NCBI GenBank assembly: GCA_001598975.1 | Contig: BBXU01000947.1 | Span: 1 to 48,402 of the forward strand | Direction: 5' to 3' | Source: Parachlorella kessleri | Lineage: Eukaryota; Chlorophyta; Trebouxiophyceae; Chlorellales; Chlorellaceae | DNA length: 48,402 nucleotides | Shown here: positions 23,101 through 37,800 of the stretch, piece after piece | How the letters are laid out: each line of letters starts with the position of its first letter | How positions within the stretch are numbered: position 1 is the stretch's first letter | Made by a program: the position numbers and the translations under genes | The notes under the pieces: generated by a model | Databases searched by the model: none | What the model was told of the DNA's origin: nothing | The model's input: the letters and a program-made list of their open reading frames with translations, nothing else

Positions 23101-25835
23101 TCGTTAGAAAGAGCTGCTAAAATGACAACAGCAGTGGGTGGTGGTTCTTAAACTGCTTTGCCTGTAATTGAAACACAACTCCAACCGTGCCCCTGTACCC
23201 AATGTACCTTTATGAAGCTTACAAAGGCACCCACCTTTCAGGAATACAGCATGGCGCTCCTTGGCTGGCTTAGGTTGAAGGCTGACCCTGACGCAGCGAC
23301 TTGCCAGGATCTGCTGCAAGGCCTCGTTTTGCTGCTCTGTGGCCGAGGCAACGTGCATCTGAATCTGCTCAACCTCAAAATCCACTGCTAGCTGCTGCGT
23401 ATACCAATGCTGCCAACCACTGCTGTCGCTCGAGGCGCCACCACTACTGCCGCTGGTTCTGCTGTCAGGGCTCGAGCTTGGCGGCTGTGAGCCTCCTTGT
23501 GCTGCAAATGGATGCTGCAGCTGCTCGTGCTCATAGCGTTGCAGCATGACTGCCAGGCGAACAGCCTCTATGCTGCTCACCCAGCGGTCATTGCCGCTGC
23601 CGTCCTGGAAGCGCAGGCTGCTGCCCTGCCCCAGTCTCAGCCGCAACTGGAGACCTGACAGCAGCCTCTGCAGGGGCAATTTGTACCCCTTGTGTCCCAG
23701 GGCCGGTGGGCTAGCCTCCGTGCTCTGTGCTGATAAGCTAGGGCCATTGGGAGCATCCTGCGGGGCGGCCAAGTCGGCCCTACCGCCGCTGGGAACTGCA
23801 CTTCCTCCTTCTATGTTGGTCTCAGGCTGCTGCAAGGAGTGGCGTGTGTGCGGAAGGCCCCCCAAGACGGCAAGGAGAGCTGGCACTGCCTCGTGTCCGA
23901 CGCAGGTGTGCATGGCATTGATGTGGCTGTCGACGCAAAGCAGTAGCCTGCCAAAAGAGCCACCTGCCACTGCGTGCCCACCATCAGCCTGCCCTGTCAA
24001 GCCGTTACCTCCAGACCGGATTGCTGTAGGCGACAGTGGGATTGCTCGCTCTGCAGGCTCCAGCTGTAGTGAGAGGTCTGTACCCTGACACCGCAGGGCT
24101 ATGGCTGCAGGCGCACCTGCTGCTAACTGGCGCTGCGGCGGCTGCTGCTTGCTGGACAGGACTGCTGTTGACAGGCTGCACTCAAAGCTCTGCCAGCTGG
24201 CTGTAAGCCCTGCCAGGGGCACATCTGGTTCCTGTCCACTTGCTGCTGACAAAGCAGGCGCGGCGCTGTCTTCAGCCAAGCCCTGCTGCTGCTGTGCAGG
24301 AGTAGGGCTAGGGGTGCTGAACACTGTACTGCCACTTGTCCGCATAGCGCGAACGCTTAAGCCTACCAGGCTGCTACCAGCGTGCAGCCCTGATGCTGTT
24401 GCACCGACGCTGATACTGGCTAGGCTGAAATCCACCTGCACAGATGCAAGCAACAGTTGGCTCAGACTCACAAGGCCTCTATCGCCAAGAGCTATACCGA
24501 AGCTCCTTCCTACTCCAAAATTGTCATTGTTCATAGACCCAGGGTGATACTCCACTAAACCTTGCCAGCACCCTCTCACCAGCCAGCCTCACCTCCTGCG
24601 GTATAAGTCGCTGCACCCACAAGCCTTGCATTTTGCTGGCAGGCCCTTCAGAACTGGCCCGTGGCCGGGCTGCAGGCTCTGCCGCACGGCGCCGCGGCCG
24701 GCGAGGCAGCAGGGCCTCAAGTGCTTTGAGCTGGACTGCCAGTTCCACGCTGCCGAGGCTGCAGGTTACCCTCCCTAGCTGCCAGCGAGGGCCATGCATC
24801 CAGCTCAGTCCAGGCCCTGCACTGTGAACATGCTGCAACTGGAAGCTGTCCAGCTGCAGCAGCTGCTGCTTGACACCCGCGCCCTGGCTGAGGCTGACAT
24901 GGAGATTTGTGAGAGCCAATGCCTGGGCGCCTTGCATCACCAGCGAGGCCTGCTGGAGCCGTGTTTCAATCTCCAAACCCTGCAGTGCGAACGATCTCAT
25001 GGAGGATCAGTGATGGAACACCACCCTCAGCCAGCTTCTGCGCAGTGGTGCCAGAAGGCCCGTCAGCCATGTGGCTTGAGGAACACTATCGGCCGCGGGA
25101 GCGAAACGAGTGTGACAAATGGCACAACGTCCTTCCCACCTACAAGCGACCCACCTCCACTTGCAGCGTGACATCCTCCAATGTCACAGCGACCAATTGC
25201 AGCAGGCCCAGGGGCAACTTCAGCTTCCTACGAGGCGGAGCCTGCGCCTGCGCTGCAGGTGCAGCAGTGGCCGGGACGCCCGCAGCCGCGGGTTCGCTGC
25301 CTTGCACAGCACTGCTGTCTGTTGACGCTAGTGAGCGGCTGCTTGGCGGGGCCAGGCTGATAGCCAGGCCTTGCACCCTGACAGGAAAGCGCAGCGACCC
25401 AGAGAGCAGCGACTGCAAAAAGCTGCCCTCAGCTGTGGCCTCGCCACCCAGGCTGAACCGCTGGATTGAAACTCTCCTTACAGGTCCCTGCGGCAGTTAG
25501 GCTCAGGTTCAAGAGCCTAGAGCCCCGGATCACTTTGTGAAGGCAGTAAACTACTCAGATCAGTCACCCACTGCGTTGCAGGTCTTACCTGGTGCATGTG
25601 CAGCTGTATTCCTGAGACTCCTGAGAACGATATGCTTCCTATTACCAGTCTGAACTTGCTGCTTCTGGTGGCCCGGGTGATGAGCCACCCAAGCACCCTG
25701 CGTTCCCACAAGTGGCCTTAGCACACACAGGTAGGCACTTGGGAGCTGTCCCACCCAGCAGCAAGGAGCTTACCGTGCCCAAGACAGCCATAATACTGCT
25801 GCCAAGAGTAACAGCGGCACAAGGACAATTGCCAT
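5185..25835 (-). CDS. SABRE: SABRE/Hobbit/BLTP2 family bridge-like lipid transfer protein (FMP27/Apt1 domains)
   Basis: Proteins of this family form long hydrophobic grooves at ER-plasma membrane contacts and move phospholipids; plant SABRE/KIP act in cell expansion. About 45 exons give roughly 3,500 residues, longer than Arabidopsis SABRE (about 2,600). The ATG at 25835 opens a hydrophobic anchor (MAIVLVPLLLLAAVLWLSWAR), then VLGWLITRATRSSKFRLVIG, as in BLTP2 N-termini. Large exons are 24435-23235 and 22030 to about 20325. Landmarks: RFEHHPLEGWLGHHGPLL (about 19970/19720), IPWWDDLR (about 18290, GFWDK region), LDWRLPKGRQPDQHHLFLAV (about 17520), NLQFNVEAEMAQGRFLLAA (13220/12810), AYVARTDIDPDASVAWLE, AVMDSREFEIMVDVIANV (11770), ILSVWNP (8810), VHPLGLHLTEAIAVKFW (8300), EYFFPQEQDSAKRQS (8050) and SMAGLQGKKFK (6880). 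The last exon runs to TAG at 5185. Gln-, Ala-, Pro- and Ser-rich inserts account for the extra length. Exon borders near 22480, 20310 and 17150 are the least sure. Confidence 0.92.
6260..6292. repeat. Tandem 18-bp period repeat in a SABRE intron
   Basis: Two exact copies of a 15-bp core (GCATACCCCCACATG) at 6260-6274 and 6278-6292, in the intron before the last SABRE exon. Confidence 0.8.
7106..7136. repeat. GGGCA pentamer microsatellite in a SABRE intron
   Basis: Consecutive GCAGG/GGCAG units next to the acceptor of the SABRE exon that begins ASTVPKVPHRK. On the minus strand this reads as the C-rich tract before the AG acceptor, so it may act as the polypyrimidine tract. Confidence 0.6.
20091..20130 (-). 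repeat. In-frame 18-bp tandem duplication in a SABRE exon
   Basis: Two copies of an 18-bp unit encode LKAGTQ-RLKAGTQ within SABRE, just upstream of the QLAQQAQQTSQRAM segment. Recent in-frame slippage is inferred because the copies differ by only about one base. Confidence 0.75.
21890..21913 (-). repeat. CAG/CAA microsatellite encoding a poly-Gln tract in SABRE
   Basis: On the minus strand, eight consecutive Gln codons (HHQQQQQQQQE) lie near the start of the 22030-20325 exon. The tract is a low-complexity insert, not part of the conserved family core. Confidence 0.85.
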
Positions 25836-26468
25836 TCCAAGCTTGCGTCCGATGTATTTCACATATTCGTTCTTGGATGAAGCTTTGAGGATGATAGTCT
25901 AGAGTGGGCTTCCTGGCTTAAAGTAACTAAGTAATCCATAGACAAATGGCTCAACACGGCATTGGCAGTGCAAACCGTGTACTGCGGCCCATGCAGGTTA
26001 CCTTCGGAAATTGGCCTATTGACTGTTACTCTGGCAGCAAATGCCTTGGAATGCAGCACAGCTGCTTCATCCCTTGCCTCACACAAACAGCCACTGGCAA
26101 GCAATGATGTACACACATCAAACTTTCGGAAAACCGTAACACATGTACAGCATCAGCACTTGGCCGCATTCTGCAACCTTTCGGCTGTTGTGCCTAACTA
26201 GACAGGGAGTGGACGATACATTCCAGTGGCGGGGGCCCCAAAAGTAAGGCATCAGGTCCTTGTAATTGCCAATTTTCACTTTGCAACACGACTTGTTCCA
26301 ATCTTCAGGGTTGCTTAGTTCCATCTGTGGCCGCCTTAGAGCTTTATAACCCAGGGTTGGGATAAGTGCGTTCAGGTGCAGCGGTGAAGCAGCCCTGCAG
26401 TCCGTGGCCATTTTCCAGTTCTAAGTGATCTAAGGCGCTCTACGTATACCAGAGGTGGTGGAAGCAGG
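25836..26468. promoter_or_regulatory. Divergent intergenic region between SABRE and the NDT-type carrier
   Basis: 633 bp between divergent start codons with no supportable coding exon. A TAG in the SABRE frame lies 45-60 bp upstream of its ATG, which supports the chosen start unless an upstream exon exists. Both promoters are presumed here; no specific element is recognised. Confidence 0.5.
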
Positions 26469-29400
26469 GTGACGGGCCCCACAAGTAGTGGGCTACCCGG
26501 CCGCCCATCGTCTGATGGACCTCTTGAAGGTTCGATGTTGGCCAGGGGGTTGTGCATGTGGTTCCCCTGTGGAGCGCGGCCCTGCCCGAGACCCCGACAA
26601 AGCCTCAGGGTGGCTCGCCCTCAAGTCGCAGTTGCACTTGGCACTGAGCCTGCCCTTTTCGTGCAGAGGAAGCTAAGACAAGACCCTGAGGTGTCCAATG
26701 CGCTGTCAGGCGGCATAGCAGGTGCGGCATGTCATGCAGCCCTTGCTGCATGGGCTGAACCTGCTCCAGTAGCACCCAGGTGTTCGCCTGCTGCCGCTGC
26801 CAAACAACACGGCTTGCGGCAGCTGACCAACCTGTATGCCTTGCAGGCGCCATCACTGCCACGGTAGTTTGCCCTTTGGATGTGCTTAAGACCCGGTTGC
26901 AGGTGCAGCGGAAGGCAGCAACGCAGTATGCGGGCATCGGGGGTGAGTGCGCTGCCCGGAATTCCTATGAATCCGTTGCGGCAGGTGAACGCCTCGCTCG
27001 CGCATATCACCCTGCATTAGTGTTCTGACGCACCACCCATTGCCATTGGTGCATCCTTGCGGACTGCTCCTCCGTGTCGCTGCCTTGCCTGTCAGTGCCC
27101 CTGCCATGTCTTTCGGCTCTCAGCTGCTGGCTCTCCTTGCCGTTGGGCTTGGCGTGCATTGCCGCAGAGTGCAGGGCAGCGGGCTCTGCCACCTTGCTTG
27201 GCCATGGTCCTTGCGCTAGGTGCATTGCTGCAGGCGGTCTCTCCAAAATTTTGCGGGAGGAGGGCATGCGGGGGCTGTACCGGGGGCTCACCCCTACGCT
27301 AATGGCGCTGCTTCCCAACTGGGCGGTGAGCAGTCACTGCCTGTACTCAATAGACGAGCAGTTAGCTAATTGTTGCTGGTTGGAGAGACCCCTGTTTGGT
27401 CAATCACGTGGGCGTTCAGCGGCGTGACTCTTCCCTGCGTAGGGTGGAAAACCTGCTTGTTAACCTAGGGTGATTGCTCGACAGGCTGTCTTGCTGATGC
27501 AGGTGTATTTCACTGTTTATGAGCGGTTGAAAACCACAATAGGCACCCGTGTGGGCCCCAAGCACGCCCACTCGCCAGGGGTGCACATGGCAGCCGCAGC
27601 GTGTGCCGGTGCGGCCACCATGGTGATCACAAACCCCTTGTGGGTGATCAAGACACGGCTGCAGGTGGGTGCTTGGGTACCGACTTTGCATGAAGCCTGC
27701 CTGTCTGTGCTTTTTATCGCACTTGCACATGCCTGTATCTGTGTTCCTTATAATGAGGTTGCTTGCCCAGGTACTTGAATGTCTTGGCATGGCAGGTTGG
27801 GTAGCCTCAAGTTTGTAGGAATGTGTTCGTACTTGGTCTCCTATCTTGGCTCACGCTGGTAACACGCCCAGCCGGCATCGCCTTGGACGTGCACATTTAT
27901 GGCGGCCCTCCCGTGCACTCCTGCTGCAGACCCAGAACATGGGGATTCGCATGGGCGCCAGTAAGAACCCGGCAATGTACAAGGGCACCATCGATGCCTT
28001 CATGCGCATAGCCAGGGAGGAGGGCGTGGCGGGGCTGTACAGGTTTGTGGGGTGGGATGAGGATTGTTGAAGGGGTTGTGCAACATGATGCGGTAGATTG
28101 GTACCTAGGATAGATCACGAACATCAATCAGTTTACTCAATGGAGGCGGCGCGAAGGTGGGCGTGGGTGGTCTACATATGGGCACCACTTGTGGTCTTAA
28201 GCAGCTGCATGTGGTTTGTTACCACCGTGCAATGGAGCTCGGGCCTGCTGATGGCATTTGCAAACTCGTGCAGTGGTCCTATCTGCCTTCTTGTTGCCTT
28301 CACCCTGCACTAGCTGTGCCCTGACCCCGGTGTCTGGCCTCCTCGCAGCGGCCTGGGGCCCTCCTTGATGGGAGTAATGCACGTAGTCATCCAGTTCCCA
28401 CTGTACGAGGGCATGAAGAGCCACTTCATCCGTCACCCGCTGCTGCCGCACGAAGGGGGCGAGAAGGAGCGACTGACAATGTGGGTTGGAGACCTACAGT
28501 GCAGCAGGAGCGAGCAGCAGCCATGGCAGTGCATTGCATTGCAGCACAGCCAGCTGCAGGCGCCTGCCATGACTCGCCCCCGGGTTGCGGGAGCTGCAGC
28601 CAGTTCAGCTTGCCCGACTATAAGGGTTCTGCGCAGCTCAAAATATGCTGGCCTTGCTGGCTTTTGTAACCTATCCAGCGCGCACTTGCTGTGTGTCCAT
28701 ACGTGCACTTCGCCTGTCAACCCCCGCTGCCTCGTCTGCCCACAGGTTTGAGCTGGTGCTGGCGTCCGCTGCCTCCAAGATGGTGGCATCCACGGCAACC
28801 TACCCTCATGAGGTCATCCGCTCCAGGATGCATATTGCCGGCACTGGCGCTTTCTCTGGTCTGATGCGCACCTGCCGCCAGGTGAGACTGCCCTCGCCAC
28901 CGTTGCTGACTTTCTCATGAAAAGCCATGTGTCAAACTGCCTGGAAGTACATGGTTGACTGTTAGCGTCTCTTTAGTGGCTATTGTGGGGTATGTGCTGG
29001 CAAACTACCCTTGACATTGATTTATTGGCCATTGCGGCTATTGGCTGCATGGGTACTGCGTATGAGAGCACCACTGCCCGTTGTAGGCGCTACTTGTTCA
29101 CCCCTGTGCGAATTGGGGCTTGCATTTTATCCTGTGCCAGTACTGTATGTGCTGTGCGGACGCTGCCCACACCCTGCACCCCTTCCTACTGTTGACCGTC
29201 GCCGCTCTGTGTGCTGCACCCTGTGTGCGCCGCGCCCTGAACTGCGCCCCCACCGATCAGGAGGTGCTGCAGATCTACCGAGAGGATGGCATGCTGGGCT
29301 TCTACCGTGGCTGCATGACCAACCTGCTGAGGACAACGCCCGCAGCCGCGGTGACCTTCACCTCCTTTGAGGTGATCAACCGGCGGCTGCGGGAGTGGGC

Positions 29401-29671
29401 CAAGGGTAGCGGAGCGGCGCCGCCGCAGCGGCAGCAGCAGAGCGCAGCAGCGGCGCAGCAGCAGCAGGGGCACCTGGTGTCCGGCGCGGCGGTGCGGGGG
29501 CAGCTTCAGCAGCAGGGCGTGGGGCTTCAGGCATTCTCGCAGGGCGCAGGGGCAGCAGGGCAAGGGAGCTCTTCAGGTGACGACGAAGGTCATTTGACAT
29601 TGCGAGACCCTCGCCAGCTGGAGGCGCATCTGTCTATGAAGCTGGGCGGTAGCGAGCCGCGTGACGATTGA
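26469..29671 (+). CDS. Mitochondrial carrier family transporter, NAD+ (NDT)/folate-FAD carrier type
   Basis: Members of this SLC25 branch exchange NAD+, FAD or folate across mitochondrial, plastid or peroxisomal membranes. In-phase exons: first exon ending 26721, then 26847-26942, 27234-27325, 27503-27664, 27930-28042, 28349-28480, 28746-28881 and 29261-29671. All three carrier signatures are present: CPLDVLKTRLQ, NPLWVIKTRLQ and YPHEVIRSRM. The half-repeats EEGMRGLYRGLTP, EEGVAGLYSGLGPSLMGVMH and EDGMLGFYRGCMTNLLRTTPAA follow them. NPLW in repeat 2 and GCxTNLLRTTPAA in repeat 3 point to the NDT group. The start is uncertain: the frame is open from ATG 26469, but a good acceptor just before RKLRQDPEVSN (about 26668) allows a short upstream exon, e.g. 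ATG at 26513. An unusual Gln/Ala/Gly-rich tail of about 85 residues follows the last helix. Substrate is inferred only. Confidence 0.9.
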
Positions 29672-30478
29672 GGCTGTGCTTAGCACCGAAGTGGTGTTGT
29701 AGTGTGGTGCTGGACACCACATCTGGCGCTAGCAGGCCTGGCGGTCGCATGTATTTGTAGGTAATTCAGATAACCTTGCCAAATTCCTTTGCCCTCGGCA
29801 GGCGGCGTTGCTAGGAACTTGATGTGCCTCCTCCCCTGCCTCTATCTTATGCACGCTTGGCGTGAATAGAGTTCATCGTCTGCCTCCTGCTCTGCTTGTC
29901 TTGTTTGCTTGGCACCACCAAGTTGTGTGGCTGCTGTGCGTGATTGACCAGGCCCGCTCCCGCACCCGTTTACTGGATAGAGTCGGCTAATGTGTCAGTT
30001 GCTTATAATACCTATCAACGGAAGGGCACACTGCAAGCTTATGGGCCAGCGCCTCAGCTGTCTGCTGCAGGCGTCAGGTTTGCATTTAGCCAACTGTGTT
30101 TTGATTCCTACCTCCGCATTTGCAATCCCTAGAACGAGACCTCCTGCTACTGCCACTTCCCACCCAGCTGAGAAGTGTTCAGGGCCGGGATGCACTTCAG
30201 TGCTGCGTCGGCCCTTGTAGCAGGGCATGTTCTGGATGTCCCCACCTCCCATATCGTTTTAGCATTTGGTGGGGGAAAATCGCCCCTATTCTACCTTTCT
30301 TCCTTAAGTTCCCCGCGTTTTTTGGTGACAAGAACCTTCCGTTGCGCGTGTCCTCACTTGTGTTACCTTTGTCACTGCTACGTGGGATCGGTAATTAGGC
30401 TCGCAAGCTTGAAGTAGAAAGAGCGTTTCGCTCCACTTTGTACCATCTGAACCTACCCGAGGTTACAGCCCAGCTAAC
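29672..30478. promoter_or_regulatory. Intergenic region: carrier 3' end and polyubiquitin promoter
   Basis: 807 bp with no coding exon that I can support. It holds the carrier 3'UTR and the polyubiquitin promoter/5'UTR. Near the ubiquitin start are AT-richer and pyrimidine-rich stretches (30250-30330), a heat-shock-element-like GAAnnTTC at 30332-30339, and a small perfect stem GAGCG-TTT-CGCTC at 30421-30433 inside the probable 5'UTR. Confidence 0.5.
30332..30339. promoter_or_regulatory. Possible heat-shock element (GAACCTTC)
   Basis: One GAAnnTTC pair of half-sites about 140 bp upstream of the polyubiquitin ATG, with TTCC half-sites nearby (about 30299-30313). Polyubiquitin genes are commonly heat-inducible. 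A single pair is expected by chance fairly often, so this is weak. Confidence 0.25.
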
Positions 30479-33954
<3,476 letters not shown>

Positions 33955-34830
33955 GCTGTACATGAGAGTGGGCTGCCAGGAGGCTTGAGACCTGTATTTG
34001 CTGTATCTATGGCAAACACAGTTGTGTATCACTGTACTCACCGTTGTCGGCTGTAATGTGCTAAGGTTTGCCAACGTGGCATGGTTATTTAAGGAGGATA
34101 TAGAGCATGTAGCAGACCGGGACAGGTACTCAGCAGAGGGAGCAGTTAACAAAATTGGGGAGAAACTTACTGGATCAGCAGCTGGGCAAGCCTCAAAGCA
34201 TGATTGAACCCAGCCCCATCAGTTCAGTGCTTCTCCTCAGTTCGCATTGCCTACCACCATGAACAGAAAACCAACCCTAGAAATATTGTCTTTATGGATA
34301 ATTCTCAAACGTTTCGCAGTCCAGGGTTGCTGGCATGCCTTGCAACAGAACTTCCTACTTGATTATCATTGTTAAGAGGACTTGCCAAGTATATTTCCTT
34401 ACCCCTCCCTAAGTTGCTTGCCTGTTACCCGCACCTCTACAGGGTACCTCGGAGCATCACTATTTCAGGCACCTGCAACCCAGATCAGAGTAGCTAACCT
34501 GTGCATCAATCTGCCTACCACCGCCAGCAATTTGATTACCTAGACACTGAACAACTGCAGACACATCAGCTCCAGGTATCCCACTGTTACCAATATGTGT
34601 TACCTGTCACCATGGGCACAACACATCCAAGCCGGGGGAGCTGTGTTTCATTCAACGCGGCTCGAGCTAACACAGCACATTGCTGGGCATGGTACTTGAC
34701 CCTCAGCACTGAACGTAGAGGGTTAAAGCAACAGCCAGCAACATTGCAGCGGTCCTCAATCACAGAACTCTCCCCGAATTACGCCCGAACCAGCGCTCCA
34801 GGAGGCTTGCCCCCTTTGACAGGGGTAGTC
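33955..34830. other. Convergent intergenic region between polyubiquitin and GH36 genes
   Basis: 876 bp with no supportable coding exon; it holds two 3'UTRs. The green-algal polyadenylation signal TGTAA occurs at 34052-34056, about 100 bp after the polyubiquitin stop, a normal spacing. No clear TTACA for the opposite gene was found. Confidence 0.5.
34052..34056 (+). terminator. Probable TGTAA polyadenylation signal of polyubiquitin
   Basis: TGTAA is the usual polyadenylation signal in chlorophyte algae. This copy lies about 100 bp downstream of the polyubiquitin stop codon. Confidence 0.5.
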
Positions 34831-37800
34831 TCATATGAGGACGCGAGCCTCGTTGAGGAGCACATCTCTTTGTGGCACCTCAAACAGCAGCTTGCCGGTG
34901 GCAGGGCTGTAGTCAAAGGGGACATCCTTCTCATCCAGCAATACCGTCTGGGGGCGCCTGGAGCAGTACATGAGGAAGGTGCCGCAACCCTGCAGCATAT
35001 ATGAGGGGGGTACAAGCTGCTGTTACTGCTGGCTACACCTACTACACACAAGCCCTTGGAAGGAGGTTTGGGGTAGTTGATATGGCCGGTAAAGCGAGAG
35101 TGGGCTGCTATCATGTGTTTTGGGCTGCGTCGGGACCCTACAGTGACAGTCCCATGGAGGACACCAGTGCCAGCAACTACCTGCATGTAACTTGGACGGC
35201 TGCCACTAGCGGCCAAACGCCACCTGTCGTTGTGGCACAGCGCCCACAGCTGCCATTTGTAGACCGGCTGTTCATGCAACGCATCTGAAGAACCAACTGT
35301 GTGACAGAATCCAAGTATCTACACCTGCAAACGACCGATGTCTTGCCTTGATGAGCATGACGGCCATCACGTCTGCCACAGCAGACATCTTGCCAAGCAA
35401 GGACGCCTCGCTCTCAGCCGCCTCCCCCTCCCTTCCATCCTCGCCGGTACATGTGCTGCCAGCTGCCTGCCACCCATCGCCCGCTAAGGCCCCGCCATCG
35501 CCATCAGCCGTGCTGGGCCTGCTGCTCGTGGAGAGCAGCTGCAGCGACTTGACAGCGCCACCACAGTTGAGCATGTTCACCAGGCCGATGGGGGCCACCC
35601 CCACACCAAACCCCACCCTGAGGGGCGAGATGGCCACAAGGTCCCACCCACCGCCTGCAAGGAGGGGGTGTGGCGCAGACAGGGCGCAGGGGTTGCCAGT
35701 TACTACTGCACCCAGGCTGTGAAGGGCGGCAGCTAGGCAGCTGCGAGTCAGAAAGCTGGGAAACTGAAGAAGAGGAGGTCAACAGCCGCGATCAAAGCTG
35801 TATTTTGCGCTGTTGGCACCACCAGCTCCCCGATGATACAGGCACGTGAGGCACCCACAGAGCAACCCTTCCCACTATTCTGTCAGACTCAGGTGCGCTC
35901 AACCGCATCTTGCACTACCTGCCACAGTCGACAAGGAGAGGGGCGGCGGTGACGGCAAGCAGGATGTAGGATACATGATTATACCCCACCAGCAGGCAAC
36001 CCTGCTTCCCTGGGTTTTGCTAGAGCCAGGGACACACAGTCTTCTCCACGCACCCACCCACCAGCTACAACAAGAGCGAGCTGCTCGGTTGGCTCCAGCA
36101 GCTGCATCCTCTTGGAGCTCTCAGCATACACAGCATACTTCCTTGCCCCGCCCGCCGGCCCTATGACAGCCGACAGCATGGAGCCAGGGCGGAAGGCTTC
36201 CACATCACAAGGACTGACTGACGCTGTTAGCGTGGGCGGGTGCTCCAAGTGCCGCACAAAGCGGCGCTTCCAGCGGTCATAGGCGCAGCCCTGCAGGGAA
36301 CAAGGGCGGAGGAGGGAGGGTGGCGAATGACAGGGTAACGTGCCAGTTGTACAATGACAGCAGGGACGCCAGGGGAGAAGCTAACTCTTCCGTCCTGTCA
36401 GGTGAGCAGCCTGAAAATGGTGGCTATACAGACAAACTTATGGAATTGGTTACACGAAGGCTACAGCCATATTGTGTGGGCCTGCGTGTGTGGTACACAG
36501 TGGGGAGCCCCTATCAACACCTGCCCAGTGCCACATTCGCACTTAGATCATTAGGCAGTGGAGAGCAACAACCCCGTACCAACCCTCTATGACCACTCAG
36601 ATATTCACAGGAGTTTACAAAATACCCCACCTGTAGGTTAAACACACCAACAATGCCGGTGACATCGTTCATGTTCCAAATCTTCAGGGCGGTCCGATTG
36701 TCTCGGTTAGGGTCACACATCAAGCAATCCCTGGTGGGCCGCCCTGGGAGCTGTACAAACGGCACAAAGCAAAAGCATACCTGTCCACTCTCTGCGCATG
36801 TGCAGCAGCTGTGCATGCTTGGAAGGCGCAGGTCTGCAAATAGCTGCACCTTACAAGGATACCCACTTCATGCAAGGTGGATGCTTGGAGGTGCCTGAGC
36901 TTCCCTGACCTACTAGGGAGTATCATTGAGCTACATCATTGAGCTAGTAGCTCAATGATGCCATTCAGGACCAGTGCACCCTATCCCCCATACTCACCTG
37001 TGCTCGCAGGACCGAGCCGTCGGGGAGTACCAGGCGCCGCAAGAGGTCAAAGTCGTGCCGGCGGGGGCGATCCGACACATACATGGGCCCTCCTGCAGCA
37101 CCAGCCAGCACTTGCATGGGCCACCATGCTTTAATTGTCCCCTGACAACGCTGACTCAGAACAGAGCTGGACGAGAAAGCGCGCTTTGGAAGTGCATTCC
37201 AGGGACATGGCCTTGGCAGAGCAGAGGCTGGGTAGATGTGGCCAGTGTTTTGCAAAGCAGGGTACAGGAATGCTGGTTGCACTTCTCAAGGTGCAACCGG
37301 GCACAGGGACAGCCTACACACCACTGATGACCCTGGCGGCAGCGTGCAGAGCGGCGGCAGGGTGCTTGGACTGCCACATATCCCAGTCCCCCTGCACTAG
37401 CGCCCCCTGCATCAGTCGGAGCCAGAGGGAGTGAAATGCTGTGTGACAGTGTCTGGCATGCACACATGCCTCTTGTTCACCATCCAGTACAGCGACAGTC
37501 TCTTAGGCACTTCCCCGTCAGCGCCACTGCCTGCAATTCTACCTTGCCCAGTTTCAAACAGGGCCCTGAGCAACAACAGGACGCGGCCTGCCAGCTGGGT
37601 CTGGGGAGCACAGGCAGCCACTTAGAAAACCATGCACAGGCAGGCCTCATCAAAACACAAACTCGGTCCAAGGTAGGCCATGTACTGCACGCAGCTGCTC
37701 ACCAGGAACAGGGTGTTAAATGCGCAGATGGAAATGTGGGGCAGCCAGGACTCAGGCAGGCGAGGGTAGAAGTCGTCTGAACAGCGGGCTACAGCAGTGT

